A stretch of 64,000 nucleotides of DNA from the NCBI RefSeq assembly GCF_900103525.1, contig NZ_FNHN01000003.1:62001-126000 (forward strand). The letters are read 5' to 3'. Below are positions 26,342-35,251 of this stretch, piece by piece. The position numbers and the translations under genes were made by a program. The first letter of the stretch is position 1. Each line of letters starts with the position of its first letter. The DNA is from Bacillus sp. OK048. Its GTDB lineage: Bacteria > Bacillota > Bacilli > Bacillales > Cytobacillaceae. Under the pieces are notes generated by a model. It was not told where the DNA came from. It made no database searches and saw only the letters and a program-made list of their open reading frames with translations.

Positions 26342-27661
26342 ATGGAAAATGTTATTCTGCTATTGAGTAACACCAGTTCCAAAGGAAGAATGACACTACA
26401 TCCCAAACTAGCAGAATCAATTGGAATTACACACACAACTAGCAGGCTTATCAGATTTGGAGCAAAAACCTTTCAAACCACTATAGACATTTCCAATGAA
26501 CTGCCAGCAAATGGGGCAAGCCTATCTCTAGATATTTTGGACATGCTGAATATTCCTCAGCACTGTCAGCTTGAAATCAAGCAGAATGGCAACGAATTAC
26601 AAATTGGTCCCTTCATTGGTTTATTAGCTGGTTATTATCTCAGCTCAATCAAGAAAAATCTTGATCAACTTCGGGATTATATCATTCATTACCGGGAGAT
26701 AAAGGGGGCTATCCTTGTTTTTTCTCTTGATCATGTTGATAAAATCAATCATACAGTAAAAGGATTTCTTTATAATCCTCGATCTAAACAATGGGAAGAA
26801 GGAACCTACCCATATCCATCTTCTATCTTTGTGATGACTTCTACTGTAAGCTCAGCTTGGATTCAACATTTCAAAAAAGTTATAGGCAATGTAGTTTTTA
26901 ACGACTTCTTTCTCAATAGATGGTCTATCAACAAGAAGTTAAGTAGTTCTATTGGGGTAAAGTGTTACCTGCCTGAAACCAGTCTCTATGGTTCACCTCA
27001 AGATCTGTATTACTTTTTAAAAAAATTCCAAAATTTAACAGTTAAACCACTAAACAGTGCCCATCGGTCAGCAATAAATGTAATCTTAAATGACTCCAAC
27101 TCTCTGGTTACCACAAATCTAAGGACAATGGAAACCAATCATTATAAATTTAATAATAGAGATCAAGTCTATTCTATCTTTAGTAATTATTTTAAAGAGG
27201 GAGAACACTTGATTCAGGAAACCATTGAAGTAACTGGTTACCGAACCATTACGATACGAATTATTACGGTTAAGGACCATCTTGGACAGTGGCAGGCTAT
27301 GGGGTTGTTTACAAGGGGTGAACAATCTGGAAACAATTCCGGTACATTGCAGCCTTTGGTCAAATTTCAAAAAGAAATGGTAAAAGAATTTTTGCAGCAA
27401 AGTCATTTGCTTGCTTCCTTGACCTATCAGGAATTAATCCATATTGCCATTGACACTCTCAAAGAAATCGAGAGCATGGGGGTACATTTTGCCAATGCGG
27501 CCGTAGATATGACGATTGGAGAATTAGGTGATATCTGGATTTCTGAAATTGACCACCGCCATCCAACACACGAAATTGCATTAATAGCAGGCGATCCCGA
27601 TCTTTACTATGAAATTCTAAAAACCAATATGCTTTATGCAAAAAAATTGGCAGGTTTTTAA
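26342..27661 (+). CDS. YheC/YheD family endospore coat-associated ATP-grasp protein
   Basis: A 439-residue protein. The N-terminal ~110 residues (LLSNTSSKGRMTLHPKLAESIGI, 'IRFGAKTFQTTIDI') match the YheC/YheD family start, and the C-terminal half has the ATP-grasp-like layout ending 'MTIGELGDIWISEIDHRHPTHEI'. Paralogues in B. subtilis are associated with the spore coat; the reaction is not established. AGGGGG precedes the ATG. It appears monocistronic. Confidence 0.85.
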   Translation: MENVILLLSNTSSKGRMTLHPKLAESIGITHTTSRLIRFGAKTFQTTIDISNELPANGASLSLDILDMLNIPQHCQLEIKQNGNELQIGPFIGLLAGYYLSSIKKNLDQLRDYIIHYREIKGAILVFSLDHVDKINHTVKGFLYNPRSKQWEEGTYPYPSSIFVMTSTVSSAWIQHFKKVIGNVVFNDFFLNRWSINKKLSSSIGVKCYLPETSLYGSPQDLYYFLKKFQNLTVKPLNSAHRSAINVILNDSNSLVTTNLRTMETNHYKFNNRDQVYSIFSNYFKEGEHLIQETIEVTGYRTITIRIITVKDHLGQWQAMGLFTRGEQSGNNSGTLQPLVKFQKEMVKEFLQQSHLLASLTYQELIHIAIDTLKEIESMGVHFANAAVDMTIGELGDIWISEIDHRHPTHEIALIAGDPDLYYEILKTNMLYAKKLAGF

Positions 27662-27668
27662 AAATACG

Positions 27669-27697
27669 AAAAGAGCTAACCAATATTAGCTCCTTTT
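27669..27697. terminator. Bidirectional terminator
   Basis: AGAGCTAA / TTAGCTCC stem flanked by A- and T-runs. It overlaps the 3' end of the glutaredoxin-like gene on the minus strand. Confidence 0.65.
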
Positions 27698-27928
27698 TGC
27701 TATTTCCATTATTTCCTTTAGTTCATTTGTAAAACCTTTTACAGCTTTATTTCCTAACACCGTTACCGGGACGCCTAGAAAGCCGTACTTCTCGACTTCT
27801 GTTTGATAGTCTGCGTTGGTTGAAATATTTCTCACCTCAAAAGCTATCCCTTCCTCAGTAAGGACTTTTTTAACCATTGTGCACTCAATACAGTCGTTTG
27901 TGGTATAGACGATGACACCTTGAGCCAT
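27686..27928 (-). CDS. Glutaredoxin family protein
   Basis: An 80-residue thioredoxin-fold protein, VIVYTTNDCIECTMVKKVL, with active-site C-x2-C (Cys13-Ile-Glu-Cys16), the cis-proline segment FLGVPVTVL and the helix 'GFTNELKEIM'. Size and motif fit the NrdH/YtnI-type glutaredoxins. AAGGAGAGG precedes the ATG. It is a single gene with no linked reductase or ribonucleotide reductase. Confidence 0.88.
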   Translation of the reverse strand: MAQGVIVYTTNDCIECTMVKKVLTEEGIAFEVRNISTNADYQTEVEKYGFLGVPVTVLGNKAVKGFTNELKEIMEIAKRS

Positions 27929-28211
27929 TTATTTCCCTCTCCTTTTGTCTGTTGTTACTCTTCATTAATAAATAAGTTCTGCTGTTATATTATCATTTAT
28001 GGGGAACACTCTGAAAGAATACTGCCTCTGTCTTCTTTCTCACTCTTTATTGAGCCTAAGAAAGACACTCAAATTCGGTGTAGAGATCATTTATTTTAAC
28101 ATTAATCGACAACATATATTGACATTAAAACACCGAAAATGTCTGTTCCTGCGCTTTCCCAAGAAATATAAAAAAATCCATTCTACTCTGATTTTCATAC
28201 TTCGCACAAGA
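27929..28211. other. Intergenic region with no recognised gene
   Basis: The spacer is part of the 366 bases before hutG. A plus-strand frame across it lacks a ribosome site and runs into the REP-like element, so I do not treat it as a gene. Confidence 0.5.
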
Positions 28212-28260
28212 AAATGTCCACCCCCAGGTGGACATTTGTATTTTAGTGGTGCCTGTCACC
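28212..28260 (+). repeat. REP-like two-hairpin element, copy C
   Basis: AAATGTCCACC-ccca-GGTGGACATTT (28212-28237, perfect 11-bp arms) followed by GGTGCCTGTCACC (28248-28260). It lies 34 bases from the hutG stop codon. Confidence 0.85.
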
Positions 28261-28294
28261 ATATCTATCAATTCGCTATCTAGTTGCTAGCACT

Positions 28295-29287
28295 TTATCG
28301 GAGCATGACTCCTGTTAGGAAGGTTAGGAATACGTGTGTTCCGAGTTTGACTGTTGGCTGGTCTTTTGTGTCTCTTAGTGGATCTAAGCAGACGATGTCC
28401 ATTGCTTTTACTTTTGGATGTCGACCTGCTGCTAGTACCCCTTCTAGCAATTCTTCTGTTGTCATGCCTCCCGGCGTTGAAGCCGGTACCCCTGGAGCAA
28501 AAGCAATGTCTAACACATCCATATCTACAGTTAAATAAATGATATCCACCTTCGAAGATAACTCCTCTAAGCATTGCTGAACGGTTTCTTCTATCCCCTT
28601 TTTTCTAGCAGCACGGAGTGTGAAATAATTGACTCCATTTTCATCTGCATATAGTTTTAAATCCTTCGTATTATAAAATCCATGCAGACCGATGTTGTAC
28701 ATATTGATGCCCTCTACCACACCGCTCTCAATTAAATTACGCATGGGTGTCCCATTGGATGGACCATTATCTGACATGTCCCGTAAATCAAAATGGGTAT
28801 CAAATTGCAAAATACCAATTTTTTCATCAGGATTCTCTAAATGCATTCCTTTGACCATCATGGCAGTGATTGAGTGGTCTCCACCGATCCCACACACCGT
28901 GGGATTCGAAAAATGCTGTTGAACAGCAGCTGCAGCATCGATAATGTTTTGATGACATTTTTGAATATTCGTTACATGCATCGGGACGTCCCCGGCATCT
29001 AGTGCAGTTAATTCTGAAAGGTCGACATCATCATCGAGATTATAGGTGGCAAAGTTCTTCCAAGAACGTCTGAATGATTCAGGAAATTCTGACGCGCCTG
29101 AAGCGCTTATCGATGAACGCGACAAAGGAACACCGAGGATCACAACCTCGGTGTCCTTGCTTCTTTCAGGGTCCGTTAGAGCAGTAATCGGCTGAATCCA
29201 TTCATGGACCTTATCCACTTTATCACTTTCAGGTCTTACCCAAGTAAAGCTAGGAGGATTAATTTTTGGATAGAGAAAGCTCTTCAA
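28295..29287 (-). CDS. hutG: Formimidoylglutamase
   Basis: Hydrolyses N-formimino-L-glutamate to glutamate and formamide, the last step of histidine breakdown in this group. The 330-residue ureohydrolase has the binuclear manganese motifs GIGGDHS, QFDTHFDLR and TVDMDVLD. TTG start with GGGGAGG upstream, lying 29 bases inside the end of hutI, so the genes are coupled. Arginase or agmatinase is possible from fold alone, but the hut context decides. Confidence 0.93.
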   Translation of the reverse strand: MKSFLYPKINPPSFTWVRPESDKVDKVHEWIQPITALTDPERSKDTEVVILGVPLSRSSISASGASEFPESFRRSWKNFATYNLDDDVDLSELTALDAGDVPMHVTNIQKCHQNIIDAAAAVQQHFSNPTVCGIGGDHSITAMMVKGMHLENPDEKIGILQFDTHFDLRDMSDNGPSNGTPMRNLIESGVVEGINMYNIGLHGFYNTKDLKLYADENGVNYFTLRAARKKGIEETVQQCLEELSSKVDIIYLTVDMDVLDIAFAPGVPASTPGGMTTEELLEGVLAAGRHPKVKAMDIVCLDPLRDTKDQPTVKLGTHVFLTFLTGVMLR

Positions 29288-30557
29288 TTAATTGACCTCC
29301 CCTGACAACCACTCTTCCATCTTTCATAACAGTATGTGTGTGATTCACCCCGTAAGAGTATTGAAGCTTCATATAATTATCAACACTAAACATCGTAATG
29401 TCAGCTTTTTTCCCAACCTCTAAACTGCCTATTTCTTGCCCGCGATTGATCGCATGTGCGGCATTAATCGTCGCAGCAGTAATCACCTCTGCAGGTGTCA
29501 TTCCCATTTTCAAACAGCCAAGATTCATAATAAATGGCAAGGAAACAGTTGGAGATGAGCCAGGATTACAGTCGGTGGACAATGCAATCGGCACACCTAA
29601 ATCTATCATTTTCCTGCCATTTGCAGATTCCGCCATTAAAAAGTAAGCTGTCCCCGGTAGCAGCACGCCGACCACACCTTTTTCCGCCATCGCTTTCATC
29701 CCTTTTTCAGATGCCCTTAATAAGTGATCTGCAGAAATCGCTCCAATCTCGGCGGCAAGTTCTGCCCCTTCATATGGTTCGATTTCATCTGCATGAATTT
29801 TCGGCATCAGCCCGTGATTTCTGCCTGCTTCCAAAATCCGCTTTGATTGCTCTGGGGTAAAAACACCATGCTCACAAAAAACATCATTGAATTCTGCCAA
29901 TCCCAATTTTGCCACCTTTGGGATCATTTCAGTTATAAGTAATTCCACAAATTCATCAGGGTTCTCTTTATATTCTTTTGGGACGGCGTGAGCACCCATA
30001 AAGGTAGGAACGACATCGATGGCATGCTTTTCATTTAGTAAATTTGCAACTTCAAGCTGTTTAAGCTCCGTTTCCCACTCCATTCCATAGCCGCTTTTCG
30101 CTTCGACCGTTGTCACTCCATGGAGGAGGAATTGATTTAAGCGTTCAAAGCTTTCTTGAAAAAGCGCTTCATGTGAGGCTCCCTTTGTCCGTCTTGTCGT
30201 GGCATGAATTCCCCCGCCACTATTCATAATTTCCATGTAGGTAGCCCCTTGAAGTCTCATATTAAACTCATTTTCCCTGCTACCAGCAAAAACCAGATGG
30301 GTATGTGGATCGACAAGTCCTGGTGTTACAAGTCTTCCACTCGCATCCACCATCTCTGCTTCATCCAGACGATCTTTATATTTTTCAAAAAGCTCATCAT
30401 CTTTTCCTACATCAAAAATAACTCCGTTCTCGACCCAAACACTGCCATTCTCAATTATTCCAAGCTCTGACATCGCTTCTTTTACGAGGGGGGCATGTGA
30501 ACTCCCCTGTAATGTCACGAGCTGAGAAGCGTTTCTTATAAAAATCGGCTTACTCAT
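29259..30557 (-). CDS. hutI: Imidazolonepropionase
   Basis: Hydrolyses 4-imidazolone-5-propanoate to formiminoglutamate. An amidohydrolase of about 432 residues with VDPHTHLVFAGSRENEF near residues 75-90 (zinc ligands HxH), 'HADEIEP', 'SADHLL' and 'STDCNPGSSPT'. Tandem ATGs at 30560 and 30557 follow AGAGGTG. It begins only ~11 bases after the hutU stop codon. Confidence 0.96.
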   Translation of the reverse strand: MSKPIFIRNASQLVTLQGSSHAPLVKEAMSELGIIENGSVWVENGVIFDVGKDDELFEKYKDRLDEAEMVDASGRLVTPGLVDPHTHLVFAGSRENEFNMRLQGATYMEIMNSGGGIHATTRRTKGASHEALFQESFERLNQFLLHGVTTVEAKSGYGMEWETELKQLEVANLLNEKHAIDVVPTFMGAHAVPKEYKENPDEFVELLITEMIPKVAKLGLAEFNDVFCEHGVFTPEQSKRILEAGRNHGLMPKIHADEIEPYEGAELAAEIGAISADHLLRASEKGMKAMAEKGVVGVLLPGTAYFLMAESANGRKMIDLGVPIALSTDCNPGSSPTVSLPFIMNLGCLKMGMTPAEVITAATINAAHAINRGQEIGSLEVGKKADITMFSVDNYMKLQYSYGVNHTHTVMKDGRVVVRGGQLIEELSLSKN

Positions 30558-30570
30558 CATGATCACCTCT

Positions 30571-32244
30571 TTAGTCTTGTTTTAGCATTGGCATATTAAT
30601 GCCTTTTTCCTTTGCTGTTTTAATTGCAAGTTCATAACCTGCGTCAGCATGACGAACAACACCCATTCCAGGGTCAGTGGTTAAGACTCGTTGTAAACGA
30701 ACCTCCGCATCCTTTGTACCATCCGCAACAATCACCATTCCGGAATGCTGGGAATAACCCATTCCTACACCGCCACCATGGTGCAGGGAAACCCAGCTGG
30801 CACCACCGACTGCATTAATCATCGCATTGAGGATTGGCCAGTCAGATACAGCGTCACTTCCGTCCTTCATTCCTTCTGTTTCCCGGTTTGGTGAGGCTAC
30901 AGAGCCTGCATCTAAGTGATCCCGTCCAATTACAATCGGTGCCGACACTTCTCCTGAAGCAACTAGGTCATTAATGATTTTTCCTAAACGGGCACGATCT
31001 CCGTAACCCAACCAGCAAATACGTGCAGGTAAGCCTTGGAAGCTGATTTTTTCCTGTGCCATTCTCACCCATTTACAAAGGTGCTCATCATCCTTAAACT
31101 CACGGAGGAGTACTTCATCAATTTTTCGAATATCTTCCGGATTTCCAGACAAAGCTACCCAGCGGAAAGGTCCTTTTCCTTCACAGAATAACGGGCGGAT
31201 ATAAGCAGGAACGAAGCCAGGAAAATCAAATGCGTTTTCTACTCCTTCGTCCTTTGCTACCTGACGGATGTTGTTCCCATAGTCAAAAGTTATAGTACCT
31301 TTTTGCTGCATGGTCAGCATCGCTTTTACATGAAGCGCCATGCTTTGTTTTGCTAGATTTATATATTTAGAAGGGTCTTCTTTCCTAAGTGCAGCTGCTT
31401 CTGCCAAGCTGTATCCAACTGGGATGTAACCATTTAAAGGGTCATGAGCAGACGTTTGGTCTGTTAACACATCAGGGTTGAACCCTTTTTTAATCATAAT
31501 CGGTAAAATCTCCGCCGCGTTACCGATTAAGCCAATCGAAAGTGCCTTTCCAGCTCTCTTTGCCTCCTTTGCGAGATTAATAGCCTCTTCTAAATCACTA
31601 GTTTTCACGTCAAGGTAAGCGGTTTCAATCCGGCGATCAACTCTTGTCTCATCGACATCAATCGCTAGGCAGACACCATCATTCATCGTTACCGCTAATG
31701 GCTGTGCTCCACCCATGCCACCAAGCCCTGCAGTTAATGTAATTGTATGCTTTAATGATCCGCTGAAATCTTGTCGTGCAAGCTCTGCGAACGTTTCATA
31801 GGTTCCTTGGACAATCCCTTGTGTTCCGATATAAATCCAGCTGCCAGCTGTCATTTGGCCGTACATCATTAATCCCTTTTTATCAAGCTCATGGAAATGC
31901 TCCCAGTTCGCCCATGCTGGAACTAGATTAGAGTTTGCTAGTAATACACGCGGAGCATCCTTGTGTGATTTGAACACAGCTACGGGTTTACCTGATTGAA
32001 TTAACAGTGTTTCATCATTTTCTAATTCCAGCAACGATTTGACAATCGCGTCGTAGGATTCCCAGTTGCGCGCCGCCTTACCAATCCCGCCATATACCAC
32101 CAAGTCCTCTGGGCGCTCTGCAACCTCTTGGTCAAGATTGTTCATCAGCATCCTTAGCGCAGCCTCTTGAATCCATCCTTTTGCATGTAATTCTGTTCCT
32201 TTATAATTTTTAATTACCCTTGATTTTGCTGTCTTTGCTTCCAT
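30571..32244 (-). CDS. hutU: Urocanate hydratase
   Basis: Converts urocanate to imidazolonepropionate using tightly bound NAD+. The 557-residue protein has the NAD-binding '[18 protein letters not shown]', '[11 protein letters not shown]', and the C-terminal '[21 protein letters not shown]'. I use the ATG at 32242-32244 with AAAGGAG eight bases upstream; the GTG three codons earlier touches the ribosome site. It is the first gene of hutU-hutI-hutG; hutH and hutP are not adjacent. Confidence 0.97.
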   Translation of the reverse strand: MEAKTAKSRVIKNYKGTELHAKGWIQEAALRMLMNNLDQEVAERPEDLVVYGGIGKAARNWESYDAIVKSLLELENDETLLIQSGKPVAVFKSHKDAPRVLLANSNLVPAWANWEHFHELDKKGLMMYGQMTAGSWIYIGTQGIVQGTYETFAELARQDFSGSLKHTITLTAGLGGMGGAQPLAVTMNDGVCLAIDVDETRVDRRIETAYLDVKTSDLEEAINLAKEAKRAGKALSIGLIGNAAEILPIMIKKGFNPDVLTDQTSAHDPLNGYIPVGYSLAEAAALRKEDPSKYINLAKQSMALHVKAMLTMQQKGTITFDYGNNIRQVAKDEGVENAFDFPGFVPAYIRPLFCEGKGPFRWVALSGNPEDIRKIDEVLLREFKDDEHLCKWVRMAQEKISFQGLPARICWLGYGDRARLGKIINDLVASGEVSAPIVIGRDHLDAGSVASPNRETEGMKDGSDAVSDWPILNAMINAVGGASWVSLHHGGGVGMGYSQHSGMVIVADGTKDAEVRLQRVLTTDPGMGVVRHADAGYELAIKTAKEKGINMPMLKQD

Positions 32245-32329
32245 TTCACTCACTCCTTTATTTAAGCTGTCTCTCTTTCAAATTGACCGATGAAGTCTTG
32301 GAAATTGCAATCTAAAAAAATGCAAGTCA

Positions 32330-32366
32330 TATACTAAAAGTATACCTTCAAGGCTAAAATCTACAA
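32330..32366 (-). promoter_or_regulatory. hutU promoter with overlapping inverted repeat
   Basis: On the minus strand TTGTAG and TATACT are 16 bases apart (32339-32366). The -10 element is part of a perfect 6-bp inverted repeat, TATACT-aaa-AGTATA (32330-32344), which could be an operator. Confidence 0.5.
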
Positions 32367-32479
32367 GTATTTTTAGTTTCATTTTTCTATGCATGAATTG
32401 CAATAATTTAATTAGAATTCCCCGATACAACTTGAGCATAATAAATTTTGTGACTATTAAGAGAGGGGAAAATAAAGGG

Positions 32480-32890
32480 ATGAAATGGCACAAAAATCTG
32501 CTTAAAATTATCCAGGATCGTCAGGGTAAAAAACTGGCATTAATCGTGGATACTTCTACAAATGAAACAAAAATGGACCTCATCGCAAATATCGTAACTT
32601 TTTTCAAAGAGCTAACTCCCGAAACTACACTCGTTCAAGCTGATTTTAAAATACGGACTACAGAGCCAATTACGGAAGGTACAGAAATAAAATATCACAC
32701 GCACGGCAAAGCCTCCTATACCTTGGCACTTGAATGGGCCGAAGAAGAGAAAATTGAAACGGTTTTTTATATCACCGATTTAACAGGTTTTTTCCCGGAA
32801 GACATGGAAGTTCCTTATGAGGTGTACTGGCTAGTACCGACCGAATTTGTTCCTAAAGCACCGTTTGGAAAGGTTATGAAAATTGTTTAG
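32480..32890 (+). CDS. Stand-alone VWA-like domain protein (DUF2201 C-terminal-like)
   Basis: A 136-residue protein, KLALIVDTSTNETKMDLIANIVTFFKEL ... FYITDLTGFFPEDMEVPYEVYWLVPT. The pattern matches the VWA-like C-terminal half of two-domain proteins that also have a putative metallopeptidase half. That half is absent here. The metal-binding DxSxS appears as DTSTN, so metal binding may be lost. The ATG at 32480 follows GAGAGGGG and AAGGG. It is divergent from hutU. Its role is unknown; it may be a reduced remnant or an independent family. Confidence 0.65.
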   Translation: MKWHKNLLKIIQDRQGKKLALIVDTSTNETKMDLIANIVTFFKELTPETTLVQADFKIRTTEPITEGTEIKYHTHGKASYTLALEWAEEEKIETVFYITDLTGFFPEDMEVPYEVYWLVPTEFVPKAPFGKVMKIV

Positions 32891-32905
32891 TCCAAAAAAT
32901 GGAAA

Positions 32906-32931
32906 CTCCTCAACATTCTTGTTGAGGAGAA
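32906..32931. terminator. Hairpin between converging genes
   Basis: CTCCTCAACA-TTCT-TGTTGAGGAG, a 10-bp perfect stem with weak T tracts, just after the VWA-like gene. Confidence 0.6.
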
Positions 32932-32938
32932 TCTCTAC

Positions 32939-33745
32939 CTATTTACTTTTTACGATTTTTGATGGGTTGTTGACTTTATATAAGACCGGTGTATCGACGA
33001 TGAACTCTTCTTCTACGTCCTTACCCTTTGCTAATTTCTTTTTCGCTACTTTTCCGTCAAATTCAAGCTGATCTCCTGGTGCCAATTCGAATTTTTTTAG
33101 TGTTTTACTATGGCTGCACCAAGCAAGTCCAAGTTCAATTGCTGGCTCTTGTATGATCTGGACATTTTCGAGAACGACCACTTCGTCGTTTTCTTCATTA
33201 AAAGGATTATAGGTAAGCGCAAACTGTTTTACTGATGCGGTAAAATGCACTTTATCTACTGGAAGCTCAATTTGTGGTTCTTTCTCTTTTTTCGGCTTTG
33301 CTGCTTTCGCTTTTTTGGGCTCGGGATTTGATTCAGATTTTAATTCCTTTTTTTCTTCCTTCACTTCTGTCACAGTAACTTGTTCTGGTGTACTGAAATC
33401 CTTCTCCTCCAATTGCAGCATACTTTCCTTGCCGAAACTGGAAGCCTGCATTTCCTTTAGAAAAGCGGGGTGAATACAGCACAGATTCCCATCCTGAAAC
33501 TCAATCACAAGCGTATTATATTCCTCTGACTTCCCATACGTTTCATACCCTTTAATCGTCACAACACGCTGGTAATTCCGTTCCTTAAACAAAAACTCCC
33601 TCTTCGCCTCCTTCGCAGACGAAAGCCCCCACTCCTTCAACTTCTCACGATAATGCTCATCATCACGAAACCCCTCAAAATCCCCCTTAGGAGATACATA
33701 ACGAGTCAAACTACTCCGCTCCAATTGTTCATGTTCAATAACCAT
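32939..33745 (-). CDS. Protein of unknown function with K/E-rich linker (268 aa)
   Basis: Residues ~1-105 form a globular part (SPKGDFEGFRDDEHYREKLKEWGLSSAKEAKREFLFKERNYQRV). A charged linker rich in KKEL, EPKKAKAAKPKKEKE follows (about 120-165). Residues ~170-268 are a beta-rich domain ending in 'PGDQLEFDGKVAKKKLAKGKDVEEEFIVDTPVLYKVNNPSKIVK', which could be OB-like. I start at the ATG at 33743-33745 (AAGGAAG upstream); the longer frame would run into a REP-like repeat. I do not recognise the family. Confidence 0.7.
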   Translation of the reverse strand: MVIEHEQLERSSLTRYVSPKGDFEGFRDDEHYREKLKEWGLSSAKEAKREFLFKERNYQRVVTIKGYETYGKSEEYNTLVIEFQDGNLCCIHPAFLKEMQASSFGKESMLQLEEKDFSTPEQVTVTEVKEEKKELKSESNPEPKKAKAAKPKKEKEPQIELPVDKVHFTASVKQFALTYNPFNEENDEVVVLENVQIIQEPAIELGLAWCSHSKTLKKFELAPGDQLEFDGKVAKKKLAKGKDVEEEFIVDTPVLYKVNNPSKIVKSK

Positions 33746-33766
33746 CTTTCCACTTCCTTTTTTTAC

Positions 33767-33811
33767 GGTGACAGGCACCACTAATGTACAAATGTCCGTC
33801 TCCAGTGGACA
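33767..33811 (-). repeat. REP-like two-hairpin element, copy D
   Basis: GGTGACAGGCACC (33767-33779), the reverse of the other copies, followed by a degenerate palindrome TGTCC...GGACA (33793-33811). It sits right upstream of the 268-aa gene. Confidence 0.7.
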
Positions 33812-33892
33812 CTTAATTCCCTTGATTAATTCTTTATGTATTTTCAGTAGCTAACTTTTTTATTGTATCAAAGTTTGCTGTTAATTAAAAAA

Positions 33893-33940
33893 GCTTAGGC
33901 ATGATTTTTGCCGTACATCTTGTTGCAAAAGATCATGCCT
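33893..33940 (-). terminator. galU-ugd operon terminator
   Basis: AGGCATGAT / ATCATGCCT (33897-33905 with 33932-33940), with inner pairing, then AAGCTTTTTTAATT on the minus strand. Confidence 0.75.
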
Positions 33941-33945
33941 CTACC

Positions 33946-35250
33946 TTATATGATGATCGCAGGTTTTCCGATTGGATAGTATTCTACGGCTCCACATGCT
34001 CTAATTTTTTCTTCGGAAAAGCAGTTTCTCCCGTCAAAGATGATCGGTTCTTTCATGTTCTTAACCATCTCCGCCAAATCTAGATTTTTTACCTCGTTCC
34101 ACTCTGTCACGATTAACACGGCGTCTGCCTCGTAAACAGCTTCACCAATTGAACCCGCATATTTAATCGTATCTCCTATCACTTTTCTTGCGTTTTCAGT
34201 GGCCACCGGGTCATAGGCAATTACTTCGGCACCCCATTTTGACAAAGCTGCAGAAATTGGGATCGATGGTGCTTCCCTCATATCGTCTGTTTCTGGTTTA
34301 AAGGCTAAACCAAGCATGGCAATTTTCTTTCCCTTTAAGTGTCCAAACCGTTTTAAAGCTTTCACAACTAACAATTCGCGTTGGTACTCATTTATCGCAA
34401 TCGTCTCTTTTAATAGCGGAAATTCTATTCCATTTGCCCCTGCCGTATGCAGAAGCGCTTTCACATCCTTTGGAAAACAAGAGCCGCCATAGCCGATACC
34501 GGCATTCAAAAACGCTTCACCTATCCGTCTATCCATACCCATTCCTTTAGCAACATCAGCAACATCTGCTCCGACCGCCTCACATAAATTGGCCATTTCA
34601 TTAATATAACTAATCTTCGTTGCTAAAAAGGCATTCGCTGCATATTTTATCATTTCAGCGCTTCTAGTACTCGTTACAATCACCGGCACATTCAATGGCC
34701 TGTACATCTCTTCAATTTTCCTCGCAGCTTCTTCATTTTCAGAACCGATAATAATTCGATCAGCCTTCATCGTATCAACTATCGCAGATCCTTGTCTCAG
34801 GAATTCTGGATTGGAAACTATTTTCACCGTTGCACCAATACGGTCTTCAATTAATTTTTTTATTACATCATTCGTTCCAACTGGCACCGTACTTTTAATG
34901 ACAATAACTTTATCTTGGTTTAAATAGGAAGAAATATCTTTTGCGGCTTGTACAAGATACGAAAGATCTGCTGCTCCATCATCACCTTGTGGCGTTCCCA
35001 CTGCAATAATGATGATTTCTGCATCAGTCAATGTATCTGGTTGAGAGGTAGTAAATTGTAATCTGCCTAAGGCCATATTGGAGAGTAGTAATTCTTCGAG
35101 CCCTGGTTCATAGATTGGGGAGATTCCTTGACGTAATTGGGTAATCTTTTGTTCATTGATATCTAAGCATGTGACATAGTGACCGATTTGAGACAAACAA
35201 ACACCTGTTGATAACCCTACATAGCCTGTACCTAAAACAGCAATCTTCAT
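33946..35250 (-). CDS. ugd: UDP-glucose 6-dehydrogenase
   Basis: Oxidises UDP-glucose to UDP-glucuronate with two NAD+. The 434-residue protein has the Rossmann motif AVLGTGYVGLSTG (4-16), the catalytic-cysteine segment GYGGSCFPKD (about 253-262) and the C-terminal 'LGLAFKPETDDMREAPS'. The ATG at 35248-35250 overlaps the end of galU, so the two are coupled. Product use could be teichuronic acid or an exopolysaccharide; no polymerase is nearby. Resembles B. subtilis TuaD/YtcA. Confidence 0.94.
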   Translation of the reverse strand: MKIAVLGTGYVGLSTGVCLSQIGHYVTCLDINEQKITQLRQGISPIYEPGLEELLLSNMALGRLQFTTSQPDTLTDAEIIIIAVGTPQGDDGAADLSYLVQAAKDISSYLNQDKVIVIKSTVPVGTNDVIKKLIEDRIGATVKIVSNPEFLRQGSAIVDTMKADRIIIGSENEEAARKIEEMYRPLNVPVIVTSTRSAEMIKYAANAFLATKISYINEMANLCEAVGADVADVAKGMGMDRRIGEAFLNAGIGYGGSCFPKDVKALLHTAGANGIEFPLLKETIAINEYQRELLVVKALKRFGHLKGKKIAMLGLAFKPETDDMREAPSIPISAALSKWGAEVIAYDPVATENARKVIGDTIKYAGSIGEAVYEADAVLIVTEWNEVKNLDLAEMVKNMKEPIIFDGRNCFSEEKIRACGAVEYYPIGKPAIII

Positions 35251-35251
35251 A

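Noticed and set aside
27999..28283. A 94-codon plus-strand frame between the glutaredoxin gene and hutG
   Set aside because: No ribosome site, odd composition, and the 3' part is the REP-like palindrome.
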